Assembly (NCBI RefSeq): GCF_022788715.1
Contig: NZ_CP085167.1
Coordinates: forward strand, 3,028,501-3,092,500
Length of the DNA: 64,000 nucleotides
Direction of reading: 5' to 3'
Origin: Sulfitobacter sp. DSM 110093
GTDB taxonomy: Bacteria; Pseudomonadota; Alphaproteobacteria; Rhodobacterales; Rhodobacteraceae
The translations under genes and the position numbers were made by a program. Positions 8,866 through 17,192 of this stretch are shown here, one piece after another; position 1 is the first letter of the stretch, and the number at the start of each line of letters is the position of its first letter. The notes beneath the pieces were generated by a model. It saw only the letters and a program-made list of their open reading frames with translations. It ran no database searches and was not told the DNA's origin.

Positions 8866-10398
8866 TCAGCCGCCGTCTGCTGCTGTTGCGTTTTGGGCTG
8901 GGGTGACCGCTGTGCTCTCATCTTCTGCACTCTCTTCCGGCGCGTCATCCGCTGGCACGGCCTCGGCAGCAGGCTCAGTGACTTGCGCATCTGCCGACGG
9001 TTCTTCGGACGTACCATCGCTCAACGCGCCGTTCTCCCAATCGCCCGAGGCTTCTTCACCGCTGGCATAGCGCATGGTGCCGTTGCCCTGCCGTTTGCCT
9101 GCTTTAAAGGTGCCTTCATAGACATCGCCATTGGCATAGGTCGCCACGCCCTGCCCTTCGATCTCGCCCTCGGTCCAATCGCCTTCGTAGACAAAGCCGC
9201 TGGCCATAGTGATCTTGCCCTGACCGTGGCGCTGGCCGTCGGCGAATGCGCCCTCATAGACAGTGCCATCGGGATAAGTCGCCTTGCCCTGACCATGGCG
9301 CTGACCGTCCTGCCAGCCCCCCTCATAGCGGTAGCCGTCGGCATAGGTCATCACCCCTTGGCCATGGTTGCGGGCGTCTTTGAATTCGCCCTCATAGACC
9401 ACGCCGTTGGTATAGGTCGCGATGCCTTCGCCTTCGATCACGCCTGCCAGCCAAGCGCCTTCATAGGTCGATCCATCGGGATAGGTGATCTTGCCCATGC
9501 CATCGGCCAAATCATTGCGGAAGGTGCCAACGTAAACCGATCCGTCGGGATAGGTCACTTGACCCTCCCCCTCGATCTGCCCAGCGACCCAAGAGCCGGT
9601 GTAGACATAGCCATCGGTGCCGGTGAAGGTGCCCTGCCCATCGCGGCGGTCATCCTTAAAGTCGCCTTCATAGGTGTCGCCGTTTTCATAGGTGACCTTG
9701 CCCTTGCCCTCACGGCGGCCCGCGACCAGCGTGCCTTCGTAGATATCGCCGTTGGGCTGGGTCAGCGTCCCGGTCCCGTCGATCTGGCCGTCTTTCCACA
9801 GGCCCACATAGACCAACCCGTCGGGCATGGTCAGCGTGCCCTCGCCACTGCGCTTGCCGCCTTCGATCTCGCCTTCATAGACCGCGCCATCGGGGTAGGT
9901 GATCGTGCCGACGCCCTGTTTGACGCCATCGACCCAATCGCCTTTGTATTCATAGCCACCGGGGCTTTGCATCACGCCCTTGCCGTGGTGTTTGGCATTG
10001 CGGAACGCGCCCTCATAGCGCACGCCATTGGCGTAGATCGCCACGCCTTGCCCCATGATCGCGCCCGCTTCCCACTCGCCCTCATAGGTGCCGCCATCGG
10101 CAAAGGTGATCTTGCCCAGACCTTCGGGTTTGCCCTTGGCAAAGTTACCCTCATAGACCGACCCATTGGGGAAGCGCGCGACGCCTTCGCCCTTGATCTC
10201 GCCTTCAACCCATTCGCCGGAATATTCATAGCCGTTGGGCAGCTTATAGGTGCCGGTGCCATGCTGAAGGCCGCCTTGAAACGTGCCCTCATAAATGCCG
10301 CCGTCGTCATATTCCTTGGTCAGCACCTGCCCGTCCTGCGCCGCAAGCGGTGTGGCCAGAAGAGCGATCAGACAGAGGGGCAGGCTGCGGTGCAACAT
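8866..10398 (-). CDS. secreted MORN-repeat protein
   Basis: The 510-residue protein starts with a signal peptide (residues 1-21, cleavage near 'PLAAQDG'). I count 18 regular MORN repeats of exactly 23 residues, each built on 'DG.VYEG.W..G...G.G..TYP', plus a nineteenth degenerate copy, and then an acidic, alanine-rich tail from about residue 460. There is no enzymatic domain. MORN repeats form elongated beta-hairpin rods and in other systems bind lipid or proteins; a periplasmic or surface scaffold is an inference. The gene is divergent from the NadE-like gene. The repeat-derived codon pattern also creates a long false frame on the other strand. Confidence 0.85.
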   Translation of the reverse strand: MLHRSLPLCLIALLATPLAAQDGQVLTKEYDDGGIYEGTFQGGLQHGTGTYKLPNGYEYSGEWVEGEIKGEGVARFPNGSVYEGNFAKGKPEGLGKITFADGGTYEGEWEAGAIMGQGVAIYANGVRYEGAFRNAKHHGKGVMQSPGGYEYKGDWVDGVKQGVGTITYPDGAVYEGEIEGGKRSGEGTLTMPDGLVYVGLWKDGQIDGTGTLTQPNGDIYEGTLVAGRREGKGKVTYENGDTYEGDFKDDRRDGQGTFTGTDGYVYTGSWVAGQIEGEGQVTYPDGSVYVGTFRNDLADGMGKITYPDGSTYEGAWLAGVIEGEGIATYTNGVVYEGEFKDARNHGQGVMTYADGYRYEGGWQDGQRHGQGKATYPDGTVYEGAFADGQRHGQGKITMASGFVYEGDWTEGEIEGQGVATYANGDVYEGTFKAGKRQGNGTMRYASGEEASGDWENGALSDGTSEEPSADAQVTEPAAEAVPADDAPEESAEDESTAVTPAQNATAADGG

Positions 10399-10603
10399 GG
10401 GCGGAAATTCCCGATCTCGTTAAGTGTCATTTGCCCTGAGGTTACGGGTGATAGGAAGCAGAGGCAACGTGTTTGCAAGACGGGCACGCCGGTTTCGGCC
10501 GATCCAGCCCGGCGCATGCGCTGCGGCACACAGGCGCACAGGGGTTTCGCCACTGCGCCGATCTGCTACATCCGACAAACGCCAGCCAGCCCGGAGCCAT
10601 GCT

Positions 10604-12061
10604 ATGACAGACCGCTTTCGCCTCACCCTTGGGCAATTAAACCCGACTGTCGGTGATTTGTCGGGAAATGCGGCACTGGCACGCAAAACGTGGGAAGCTG
10701 GCCGCGACGCAGGTGCGCAGATGGTCGCTCTGCCTGAGTTGTTCCTGACCGGGCATGATGCCGAAAGGCTGCATCACAACCCTGCCTTTCAACGTGATGT
10801 ACTGGCTCATTTGAAAACGCTTGCCGAGCACTGCGCAGATGGCCCTGCACTGGCACTCGGCGCACCGTGGGTCGAGGGCACGCAGGTCTATAACGCCTAC
10901 CTGATTTTGCAGGACGGCAAGATCGCCCAGCGGGTGCTTCAACACAGCCTCGCGCCACGCTCTCACTTCGACGCTGGCCCGATCAGCGGCCCCTATGTGG
11001 TGGACGGGCTGCGCATCGGCTCTCCTATCGGCGCGGATGGCTGGGAAAGCGATGTGGCCGAAACACAGGCCGAGACCGGGGCCGAGTTCCTTTTGATCCC
11101 AAATGCCGCACCCCATCTACGCGGTGCGATGGACCGGCGGCTAAACCATATGGTCGCGCGGGTGATTGAGACTGAGCTGCCGCTGATCTACCTCAATATG
11201 ACCGGCGGACAGGAAGAGCAGGTGTTTGATGGTGCTTCATTCGCGCTGAACCCCGGCGGCAGGCTGGCGCTGCAACTGCCCGCATTCGACGACGCCATCG
11301 CCCATGTCGACTTAGAGCGTGGGACGGACGGCTGGAAAATCGCGGCAGGCACTCTCGCGCCTCAACCAGAAGCGCCTGAACGAGACTACCGCGCGATGGT
11401 CGTGGGCCTGCGGGACCATGTTGCGAAAACGGGCGCCACTCAGGTGTTTATCGAACAGGCCGAAGGGAATGATGCCGCGCTGGCAACGGCCATTGCGCTG
11501 GATGCTTTGGGGCCAGAGAATGTTCGCCGGATTGCGATCCCTGAGGAGGGGCGCGTGCATTCCGCGCTGCACGACAATCTGGCCGCGCTTGGGGCAGAGG
11601 TAAGCACAGATGCTTTCGCGCCCCGCCTACGCGGTATGATGCTGCACGTCTTGGCGGATGATGCCGGGGCACTGTTGATCACTCCACAGAATAAGACCGT
11701 CGCAACGATGGGGGCCGCGCCGGTCCCGAGGGGCGATTTCAATCCTGTCAAAGACCTATACCAGACCGAGGTTCAGGCGCTTTGTCACTGGCGCAATGAG
11801 ACCCACCGCGATTGGATGCAAGGGCCCGCAGATGCAGCACTGCCTGTGTTGAAGCTCATCCCAAAAGATAGCGCTTTGGACGGCATCCTGCGGATTCTTT
11901 TGGATGATAACGGCAGCGTACATGATTGCGTGGCGGCCGGTTACGAAGGGCAGACCGCAGAAGAGGTCGCAGCGCAAATTGCCACCCGTCCGTCACAGAA
12001 TAACCGGTCCGCCCCCGGCCCCCGGCTCACGGCAGTGCGTGCGCCCTTTTGGAAAGCCTAG
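10604..12061 (+). CDS. NAD+ synthetase (NadE)-like protein with degraded active sites
   Basis: ATG 10604, seven bases after GGAG, gives 485 residues; the longer frame upstream is unsupported. The whole protein aligns by eye to glutamine-dependent NadE: an N-terminal nitrilase-type glutaminase domain ('VALPELFLTGHD', residues 41-52) and a C-terminal synthetase domain ('NPVKDLYQTEV'). Key residues are altered. The catalytic Lys is Gln113, the nucleophile Cys is Gly143 ('SPIGADGW' for the usual 'SPICEDAW'), and the ATP loop SGGxDS reads 'QAEGND' at 285-290. Only the Glu at about 45 remains of the glutaminase triad. It is about 60 residues shorter than usual. It cannot be assumed to make NAD+. 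It may be a pseudoenzyme paralogue or a young decaying copy; the frame is intact. Confidence 0.75.
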   Translation: MTDRFRLTLGQLNPTVGDLSGNAALARKTWEAGRDAGAQMVALPELFLTGHDAERLHHNPAFQRDVLAHLKTLAEHCADGPALALGAPWVEGTQVYNAYLILQDGKIAQRVLQHSLAPRSHFDAGPISGPYVVDGLRIGSPIGADGWESDVAETQAETGAEFLLIPNAAPHLRGAMDRRLNHMVARVIETELPLIYLNMTGGQEEQVFDGASFALNPGGRLALQLPAFDDAIAHVDLERGTDGWKIAAGTLAPQPEAPERDYRAMVVGLRDHVAKTGATQVFIEQAEGNDAALATAIALDALGPENVRRIAIPEEGRVHSALHDNLAALGAEVSTDAFAPRLRGMMLHVLADDAGALLITPQNKTVATMGAAPVPRGDFNPVKDLYQTEVQALCHWRNETHRDWMQGPADAALPVLKLIPKDSALDGILRILLDDNGSVHDCVAAGYEGQTAEEVAAQIATRPSQNNRSAPGPRLTAVRAPFWKA

Positions 12062-12139
12062 CATTGCCACCCGTCTGGCGACCGACGGAAATATCCTGTT
12101 GGAACGTTCAAGAAGGACTGAACAACAAGGATGGACCCA

Positions 12140-12562
12140 ATGCAGACCTTCATAAAACGATGCATGACTATTTTTGCTTTGACGATCACCGCGATGACCG
12201 CCCTGCCGCAAACGGCCGTGGCGGAAAGAGTAGTCGTTCAAGAAAACAACGGTCACAACGCCAAGACAAAGACGGTAAAGCAAAACGATAAGGTGAAGGT
12301 GGAGAAGCAAAACCATAAGGCCAAAGCTTCAAAGCAAAGCCGCAAGGCCAAGGTGGTGAAACACAATGCCAAGAAGGTCACGAAGCGGCACCATCAACAT
12401 GATATCGGTCACCATTTCAGCAAAAAAGAAGTAGTCGTTATCAACAACTGGCGCACACGGGGCCTCCCCCAACCTCGCCGCGACGAAGTTTACATCGCGC
12501 ATGGCGACAGCATTTACCTCGCCGCGGCGGCAACGCTTTTGGTCAAGGCACTGATTGACTAA
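12140..12562 (+). CDS. small secreted Lys/His-rich protein, RcnB-like C-terminus
   Basis: About 140 residues from ATG 12140, which has AAGG nine bases upstream; ATG 12131 is an alternative three codons earlier. A signal peptide (about 25 residues ending 'TAVA') is followed by a low-complexity segment rich in Lys, His and Asn, then 'NNWRTRGLPQPRRDEVY' and a hydrophobic end. The C-terminal pattern W..yGLP.P...W resembles the RcnB family of periplasmic proteins linked to nickel/cobalt efflux in enterobacteria. No RcnA-like transporter is nearby, so a metal role is only a suggestion based on the His-rich segment. Confidence 0.6.
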   Translation: MQTFIKRCMTIFALTITAMTALPQTAVAERVVVQENNGHNAKTKTVKQNDKVKVEKQNHKAKASKQSRKAKVVKHNAKKVTKRHHQHDIGHHFSKKEVVVINNWRTRGLPQPRRDEVYIAHGDSIYLAAAATLLVKALID

Positions 12563-12645
12563 GGCGTAAAGACATCAGTACCACCGCCGCCGTCTCTGCG
12601 TCATACGCGTTTAGTCCGATAGGATGGCTGTGCGCGATCTCATAA

Positions 12646-12676
12646 GCCCGGAGAGTGATCTCCGGGCCTTTTCTTT
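12646..12676 (+). terminator. rho-independent terminator
   Basis: A perfect stem (GCCCGGAGA / TCTCCGGGC, 12646-12667, GTGA loop) is followed by CTTTTCTTT. It lies about 85 bases after the RcnB-like gene and before the ABM monooxygenase gene. Confidence 0.85.
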
Positions 12677-12723
12677 GTCCGAAAACTAGGGCTAGCATGG
12701 GGCAGCAACCGCCGGGAGCCACC

Positions 12724-13089
12724 ATGATCGCCGTCATTTTCGAAGTCTTCCCCCACCCCGACCGCCGTGCGGAATACCTCGATATTGCGGCCAAGATGCG
12801 CCCTCTCTTGGAGGAGGTCGACGGCTTTATCTCTGTCGAGCGTTTCCAGAGCCTGGCCAACCCCGAAAAGCTGCTGTCGCTTTCGTTCTTTCGTGATGAA
12901 GAGGCAGTGCAGAACTGGCGCAAGCTGACCGCGCATCGCGGCGCGCAGGCGGCAGGGCGCGCGGGGATCTTTACCGACTATCACCTGCGCATTGCCCATG
13001 TGATCCGTGACTATGGCATGTTCGACCGCACCGAGGCGCCACAGGACAGTCAAGATATCCATCCGCCACGGCCCACTCCCGAAGGCTGA
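12724..13089 (+). CDS. antibiotic biosynthesis monooxygenase (ABM) domain protein
   Basis: ATG 12724 follows a GGGAG site and gives 121 residues. The sequence 'MIAVIFEVFPHPDRRAEYLD' and 'GFISVERFQSLANPEKLLSLSF' fit the ABM dimeric alpha-beta barrel fold, found in small cofactor-free oxygenases and stress or haem-related proteins. The substrate is unknown. It stands alone between a terminator and the convergent photolyase gene. The fold assignment is fairly firm; the enzymatic role is not. Confidence 0.75.
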   Translation: MIAVIFEVFPHPDRRAEYLDIAAKMRPLLEEVDGFISVERFQSLANPEKLLSLSFFRDEEAVQNWRKLTAHRGAQAAGRAGIFTDYHLRIAHVIRDYGMFDRTEAPQDSQDIHPPRPTPEG

Positions 13090-13095
13090 CCGGGC

Positions 13096-14622
13096 CTAGA
13101 CCGTCTCCCCGGCCTCTAACCGCTGCAACCAGTTGCCCGCATCGCGCAAGATCGCCTCACGACGGTCCGCATCCATGCGGCCCCATGTCGCGTACATATT
13201 TCTCATCCGCGCATTGCCCTGAAACCGCTCACGGTGACGGTCAAGGAAGTGCCAATAAAGCAGGTTGAACGGGCAGGCTTTCTCGCCCGCCTTCGCGCTG
13301 ACGCTATAGCTGCACCCTTTGCAATAGTCCGACATCCGGTTGATGTAAGCTCCCGACGAAACATAGGGTTTCGAGGCTATCACCCCGCCATCGGCAAACT
13401 GGCTCATCCCCACGGTATTAGGCGCTTCGACCCATTCATAGGCATCCGCGTAGACCTCTAGATACCATTCATGCACCTGATGCGGATCAATCCCAGCCAG
13501 CAGGGCAAAATTTCCCGTCACCATCAGCCGCTGAATGTGATGCGCATAGGCGTATTTCTGCGTTTGCCCGATGGCTTGCCGAAGACAATTCATCTGCGTG
13601 TCGGCACCCCAGTAAAAGGCAGGCAAGTCGCGGTCATGGCGCAGCACGTTGCGCGCCACATACCCCGGCCCTTCAAGGAAATAGATGCCCCGCACATATT
13701 CCCGCCAACCTAGGATCTGGCGAATGAACCCTTCGGCGGCGTTGATTGGCACGTCGCCCTCCAGCCATGCTTGTTCCGCGGCCCGGCAGACCTCCATCGG
13801 GTCCAACAAGCCGAGGTTAAGGTAAGGGGAGATCAGCGCGTGAAAGAGATAGGGCTGATCCTGCAACATCGCGTCTTGGTAATCGCCAAACTGTGGCAGG
13901 GCGCGGGCGATGAAATGCGACAAGACTTGCAGGGCCTCCTCGCGCGTTGTGGCAAAGTCATAGGGGTGGAGATCACCGAAATTGTCCCCAAAGCGGGCCT
14001 CAACAAGGTCCAGCACCGCTTGAGTCTCAGCATCCGGCGCAAAGCTGAGCGGCTCGGGGACGTCCAGCCCCTCTTTCGGTGGTTTGCGGTTGTCGTGGTC
14101 AAAGTTCCACTTGCCACCTGCTGGATCGTCGCCCTCCATCAACAGGCCGGTCTCGCGGCGCATCTCGCGGTAGAAATACTCCATCCGCAGCGCTTTGCGC
14201 CCCTCGGCCCAATCTTCGAACCGTTTGCGGCTGGCGATGAAACGGTCGTCTGGCAAAAGGCGGGTGGGGATCGGCGCATGGGTCAGCTTGCTGATCAGAC
14301 GCCACTCCCCCGGTTCCGTCACGATCACCTCATCCGCACCGGTTTCTTCTGCGCGGCGCAGCAGTTCTCCAACGATAGAGCCTGCGTTCTCAGGGTCGTC
14401 CAGCCGGGTGTAGCGGAGGGTCCAGCCGTCATTCTCCAGCGTGCGGGAAAATTTGCGCATGGCAGCAAAGATCAGCGCGATCTTCTTGGGGTGGTGGCGC
14501 ACATATTCAGCCTCTTGCGCCACTTCGGCCATGACCACCACATCGCGCGCCTTGTCGGCCTCGCGTAGCGATGACAGGTTGAGGGAGAGTTGATCGCCCA
14601 GAACCAAGATCAAACGGCTCAC
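13096..14622 (-). CDS. Fe-S bacterial cryptochrome / (6-4) photolyase family protein
   Basis: I start this at GTG 14622, whose GTGA overlaps the stop of the upstream SDR gene; the product is 508 residues. It matches the deoxyribodipyrimidine photolyase-related family (PhrB of Agrobacterium, CryB of Rhodobacter): N-terminal 'LILVLGDQLS', an FAD-binding helical half, and four cysteines ('NCLRQ', 'YCKGC', 'ACPFN') that fit the known [4Fe-4S] cluster ligands. Members repair (6-4) photoproducts with FAD and a lumazine-type antenna, or act in light signalling. In R. sphaeroides the homologue is under RpoHII, and an RpoHII-type gene is present at 29602-30480. Which function applies here is not decided by sequence. 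Confidence 0.9.
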   Translation of the reverse strand: MSRLILVLGDQLSLNLSSLREADKARDVVVMAEVAQEAEYVRHHPKKIALIFAAMRKFSRTLENDGWTLRYTRLDDPENAGSIVGELLRRAEETGADEVIVTEPGEWRLISKLTHAPIPTRLLPDDRFIASRKRFEDWAEGRKALRMEYFYREMRRETGLLMEGDDPAGGKWNFDHDNRKPPKEGLDVPEPLSFAPDAETQAVLDLVEARFGDNFGDLHPYDFATTREEALQVLSHFIARALPQFGDYQDAMLQDQPYLFHALISPYLNLGLLDPMEVCRAAEQAWLEGDVPINAAEGFIRQILGWREYVRGIYFLEGPGYVARNVLRHDRDLPAFYWGADTQMNCLRQAIGQTQKYAYAHHIQRLMVTGNFALLAGIDPHQVHEWYLEVYADAYEWVEAPNTVGMSQFADGGVIASKPYVSSGAYINRMSDYCKGCSYSVSAKAGEKACPFNLLYWHFLDRHRERFQGNARMRNMYATWGRMDADRREAILRDAGNWLQRLEAGETV

Positions 14623-15287
14623 CACGGCACCGCCTTTCCGGCCCAATCGAAGAACCCGCCGCTATTGTCCGGGGTCAGCTCGTCGATCACCCGCAGCAGA
14701 TTGTCCGCAGCCTCCCCCGGCGGCACCGCCGGATGGCGGCCCAGATATTTCTCGGTAAAGGGTGTCTCAACCGTGCCGGGGTGCAGCGCCACGCACATGC
14801 TTTGCGGATGGCTGCGGCTGAGTTCAATCGCGGCGGTATGGACGATCTGGTTCACCGCCGCCTTGGCGCTGCGGTAGCTGATCCAGCCGCCCAAACGGTT
14901 GTCCCCGATAGAGCCGACCCGCGCCGAAAGCACAGCAAAGACAGCCCGACGGTCGCGCGGCAACAGCTTGGCCGCGTGGCGCAATATGAGGGCCGGGCCA
15001 ACCGCGTTCAGGGCAAATTGGTCCATCATCGCCTTTTGGGAGATTGCCTTGATGGATTTCTCTGGGGTAGAGCCGTCAATCTCCAAAGCGCCTGTGGCGA
15101 CGATCACCGCGTCGAAAGGGCCGGTAAGCCCCTCCAGCGCCGCATTCACCGAAGCCTCATCCCTAAGGTCCAGCCCATCGTGGGCGCGAGAGAGCGCCGT
15201 TACCTCATCCCCGCGCGCCCGCAAGGTGTCGCTCAGCGCCGCGCCGATCCCGCCGCTGGCCCCGATCACAAGCACCCGCGCGCTCAC
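14619..15287 (-). CDS. short-chain dehydrogenase/reductase, CsgA-like
   Basis: GTG 15287 preceded by GGGAGG gives 222 residues; ATG 15341 is possible but has no ribosome site. The NAD(P) loop 'GASGGIG' lies near the N-terminus and the catalytic 'YRSAK' (YxxxK) is present with a preceding serine ('LSARVGSIGDN'). The product resembles the C-factor/CsgA-like SDRs that often sit beside cryptochrome or photolyase genes. Its stop overlaps the photolyase start by four bases, so the two are translationally coupled. The substrate is unknown. Confidence 0.85.
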   Translation of the reverse strand: MSARVLVIGASGGIGAALSDTLRARGDEVTALSRAHDGLDLRDEASVNAALEGLTGPFDAVIVATGALEIDGSTPEKSIKAISQKAMMDQFALNAVGPALILRHAAKLLPRDRRAVFAVLSARVGSIGDNRLGGWISYRSAKAAVNQIVHTAAIELSRSHPQSMCVALHPGTVETPFTEKYLGRHPAVPPGEAADNLLRVIDELTPDNSGGFFDWAGKAVPW

Positions 15288-15391
15288 GCTGTCGCCTCCC
15301 GTGGTATCGCTTGTCGCTGCATCCGCATCTCCCTTTATCATAGGCAGATAGGTGGTGCAGTCGCGTGGGCAAACAAAACCCTCAACACCCC

Positions 15392-15407
15392 CTTTTCATT
15401 TGAAAAG
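15392..15407. promoter_or_regulatory. palindrome upstream of the leuA leader, candidate operator
   Basis: CTTTTCATTTGAAAAG has perfect 7-base arms around a 2-base centre. It lies just upstream of a -10-like TATAAC (15415-15420) that precedes the leader ORF, so it would overlap the -35 region. An Lrp-type or other repressor could bind here; the protein is unknown. Confidence 0.4.
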
Positions 15408-15427
15408 ACCGGCGTATAACTATCCGC

Positions 15428-15514
15428 ATGACACAGGCCGTCCATATCCCGACCCTGCCGCGCTACTGCGCGGGCCTGCTGCGCGCCAACTTGCTGCACC
15501 TAATTCGCCTCTGA
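15428..15514 (+). CDS. leuL: leucine-rich leader peptide of leuA
   Basis: A 28-codon ORF starts at ATG 15428 and ends at TGA 15512-15514. Seven of its residues are leucine, six of them in the last 12 ('LLRANLLHLIRL' contains doublets at codons 17-18 and 22-23). It ends inside the left arm of a strong hairpin and 72 bases before leuA. This layout fits ribosome-mediated attenuation by charged tRNA-Leu, known for branched-chain amino acid genes. It is too short for routine gene callers. There is no clear ribosome site, so a weak or near-leaderless start is possible. Confidence 0.7.
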   Translation: MTQAVHIPTLPRYCAGLLRANLLHLIRL

Positions 15515-15543
15515 GCGTGCCCTTCGGCGCGCCCGCTCAGAGG
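15508..15543 (+). promoter_or_regulatory. attenuator-type hairpin before leuA
   Basis: CCTCTGAGCG (15508-15517) pairs perfectly with CGCTCAGAGG (15534-15543) around a GC-rich loop. It overlaps the leader stop codon, so a ribosome stopping at the end of the leader would melt it. No T-run follows, so it is either a poor intrinsic terminator or works through Rho or through translation of leuA. Confidence 0.6.
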
Positions 15544-15586
15544 GATGTGTTGCGCGCCAAGGATACCAGCAAAGAAAGAACCCAGG

Positions 15587-17155
15587 ATGACCGATATGAC
15601 GAAACAGGACCGTGTGTTGATTTTTGACACCACCTTGCGGGATGGCGAACAATCCCCCGGGGCGACGATGACCCATGCCGAAAAGCTGGAGATCGCGCAG
15701 CTTTTGGATGAGATGGGCGTCGACATCATCGAAGCAGGTTTTCCCATCGCTTCCGAAGGCGACTTTAACGCGGTGAGCGAGATCGCCCGCCAAAGCCAGA
15801 ACGCCGTGATCTGTGGCCTTGCCCGCGCGCAATTGGGCGATATCGACCGCTGCTGGGAGGCCGTGAAACACGCCCGCCAGCCGCGCATCCACACCTTCAT
15901 CGGCACCTCGCCCCTGCACCGCGCCATTCCGAACCTGACCCAGGATGAGATGGCCGACCGCATCCATGAAACAGTGACCCACGCGCGCAACCTCTGCGAC
16001 AACGTGCAATGGTCGCCGATGGATGCTACACGGACTGAGCTTGATTACCTCTACCGTGTTGTTGAGATCGCCATCAAAGCCGGGGCCACCACGATCAACA
16101 TCCCCGATACCGTGGGCTATACGGCCCCGCGCGAAAGCGCCGATCTGATCGCCAAACTGCTCGAAAACGTGCCCGGCGCGGATGAGATCATCTTTGCCAC
16201 CCATTGCCACAACGATCTGGGCATGGCGACGGCCAATAGCCTTGCCGCTGTCGAGGCCGGGGCGCGACAGGTGGAATGCACCATCAACGGTCTGGGCGAA
16301 CGCGCGGGCAACACGGCGCTCGAAGAGGTCGTCATGGCGCTGAAGGTGCGCAATGACATCATGCCTTATGAGACGCGCATCGACAGCACCAAGATCATGA
16401 ACATCTCGCGTCGCGTTGCGACGGTCTCGGGCTTTGCAGTGCAGTTCAACAAGGCCATCGTGGGCAAGAACGCCTTTGCCCATGAGAGCGGCATCCATCA
16501 AGACGGCATGCTCAAAAACGCCGAAACCTTTGAGATCATGCGCCCCGAGGATGTGGGTCTGACCGAGACCAATATCGTCATGGGCAAACACTCGGGCCGC
16601 GCGGCGCTGCGGTCCAAGCTCGAAGACCTCGGGTTTGAACTGGGGGACAACCAGCTTAAGGATGTCTTCGTGCGGTTCAAGGAATTGGCCGACCGTAAAA
16701 AGGAAATCTACGAGGATGACCTGATTGCGCTGATGCGCACCGCGACTGACCCCGAAGAGGACCGCATTCGCCTTAAGTCGATGAAGGTCGTTTGCGGCAC
16801 CGATGGCCCGCAGACCGCCGACATGGTGCTTGAGGTGGATGGCGCAGAGCAGAGCACGAACCAAACGGGCGATGGCCCCGTCGACGCGGCGTTCAACTGC
16901 ATCAAGGCACTGGTGCCGCACACCGCGCGCTTGCAGCTTTACCAAGTGCATGCGGTCACCGAAGGCACCGACGCGCAGGCGACGGTGTCCGTCCGGATGG
17001 AGGAAGAGGGCCGCATCGTGACCGGCCAATCTGCCGATACCGATACTGTAGTGGCGAGTGTGCGGGCCTATATCCACGCGCTGAACCGCCTGCTGGTGCG
17101 GCGTGAGAAGGGCGGCACGGACAAGCGTGAGATTAACTACAAAGATGTGAGTTGA
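15587..17155 (+). CDS. leuA: 2-isopropylmalate synthase
   Basis: The 522-residue protein starts at ATG 15587 (ATG 15596, with AGGA eight bases upstream, is an alternative). It condenses acetyl-CoA with 2-ketoisovalerate, the first committed step of leucine synthesis. The HMGL-like barrel shows '[13 protein letters not shown]' near residue 13 and the metal-binding '[10 protein letters not shown]'. The C-terminal third is the LeuA allosteric domain that binds leucine. Expression is probably also controlled by the upstream leader. No other leu gene is adjacent; the gene is followed at once by a terminator. Confidence 0.96.
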   Translation: MTDMTKQDRVLIFDTTLRDGEQSPGATMTHAEKLEIAQLLDEMGVDIIEAGFPIASEGDFNAVSEIARQSQNAVICGLARAQLGDIDRCWEAVKHARQPRIHTFIGTSPLHRAIPNLTQDEMADRIHETVTHARNLCDNVQWSPMDATRTELDYLYRVVEIAIKAGATTINIPDTVGYTAPRESADLIAKLLENVPGADEIIFATHCHNDLGMATANSLAAVEAGARQVECTINGLGERAGNTALEEVVMALKVRNDIMPYETRIDSTKIMNISRRVATVSGFAVQFNKAIVGKNAFAHESGIHQDGMLKNAETFEIMRPEDVGLTETNIVMGKHSGRAALRSKLEDLGFELGDNQLKDVFVRFKELADRKKEIYEDDLIALMRTATDPEEDRIRLKSMKVVCGTDGPQTADMVLEVDGAEQSTNQTGDGPVDAAFNCIKALVPHTARLQLYQVHAVTEGTDAQATVSVRMEEEGRIVTGQSADTDTVVASVRAYIHALNRLLVRREKGGTDKREINYKDVS

Positions 17156-17161
17156 TGCGGA

Positions 17162-17185
17162 GGGCGGGGGAAACCCCGCCCTTTT
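17162..17185 (+). terminator. rho-independent terminator of leuA
   Basis: GGGCGGGG, loop GAAA, CCCCGCCC and then TTTT, starting six bases after the leuA stop. Confidence 0.85.
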
Positions 17186-17192
17186 GCCTATA

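Noticed and set aside
8900..10330. Regular repeats suggesting a CRISPR array
   Set aside because: The 69-base period is in frame and encodes MORN repeats, with substitutions throughout; there are no identical repeats with unique spacers.
8815..10656. 613-codon open frame on the plus strand opposite the MORN gene
   Set aside because: It is a mirror of the 69-base repeat unit: once one repeat lacks a stop in the antisense frame, all do. The MORN protein on the minus strand has a signal peptide and family repeats; this frame has neither.
15500..17077. 525-codon open frame antisense to leuA
   Set aside because: It is antisense to a highly conserved gene with GC-rich third positions; no recognisable protein results.
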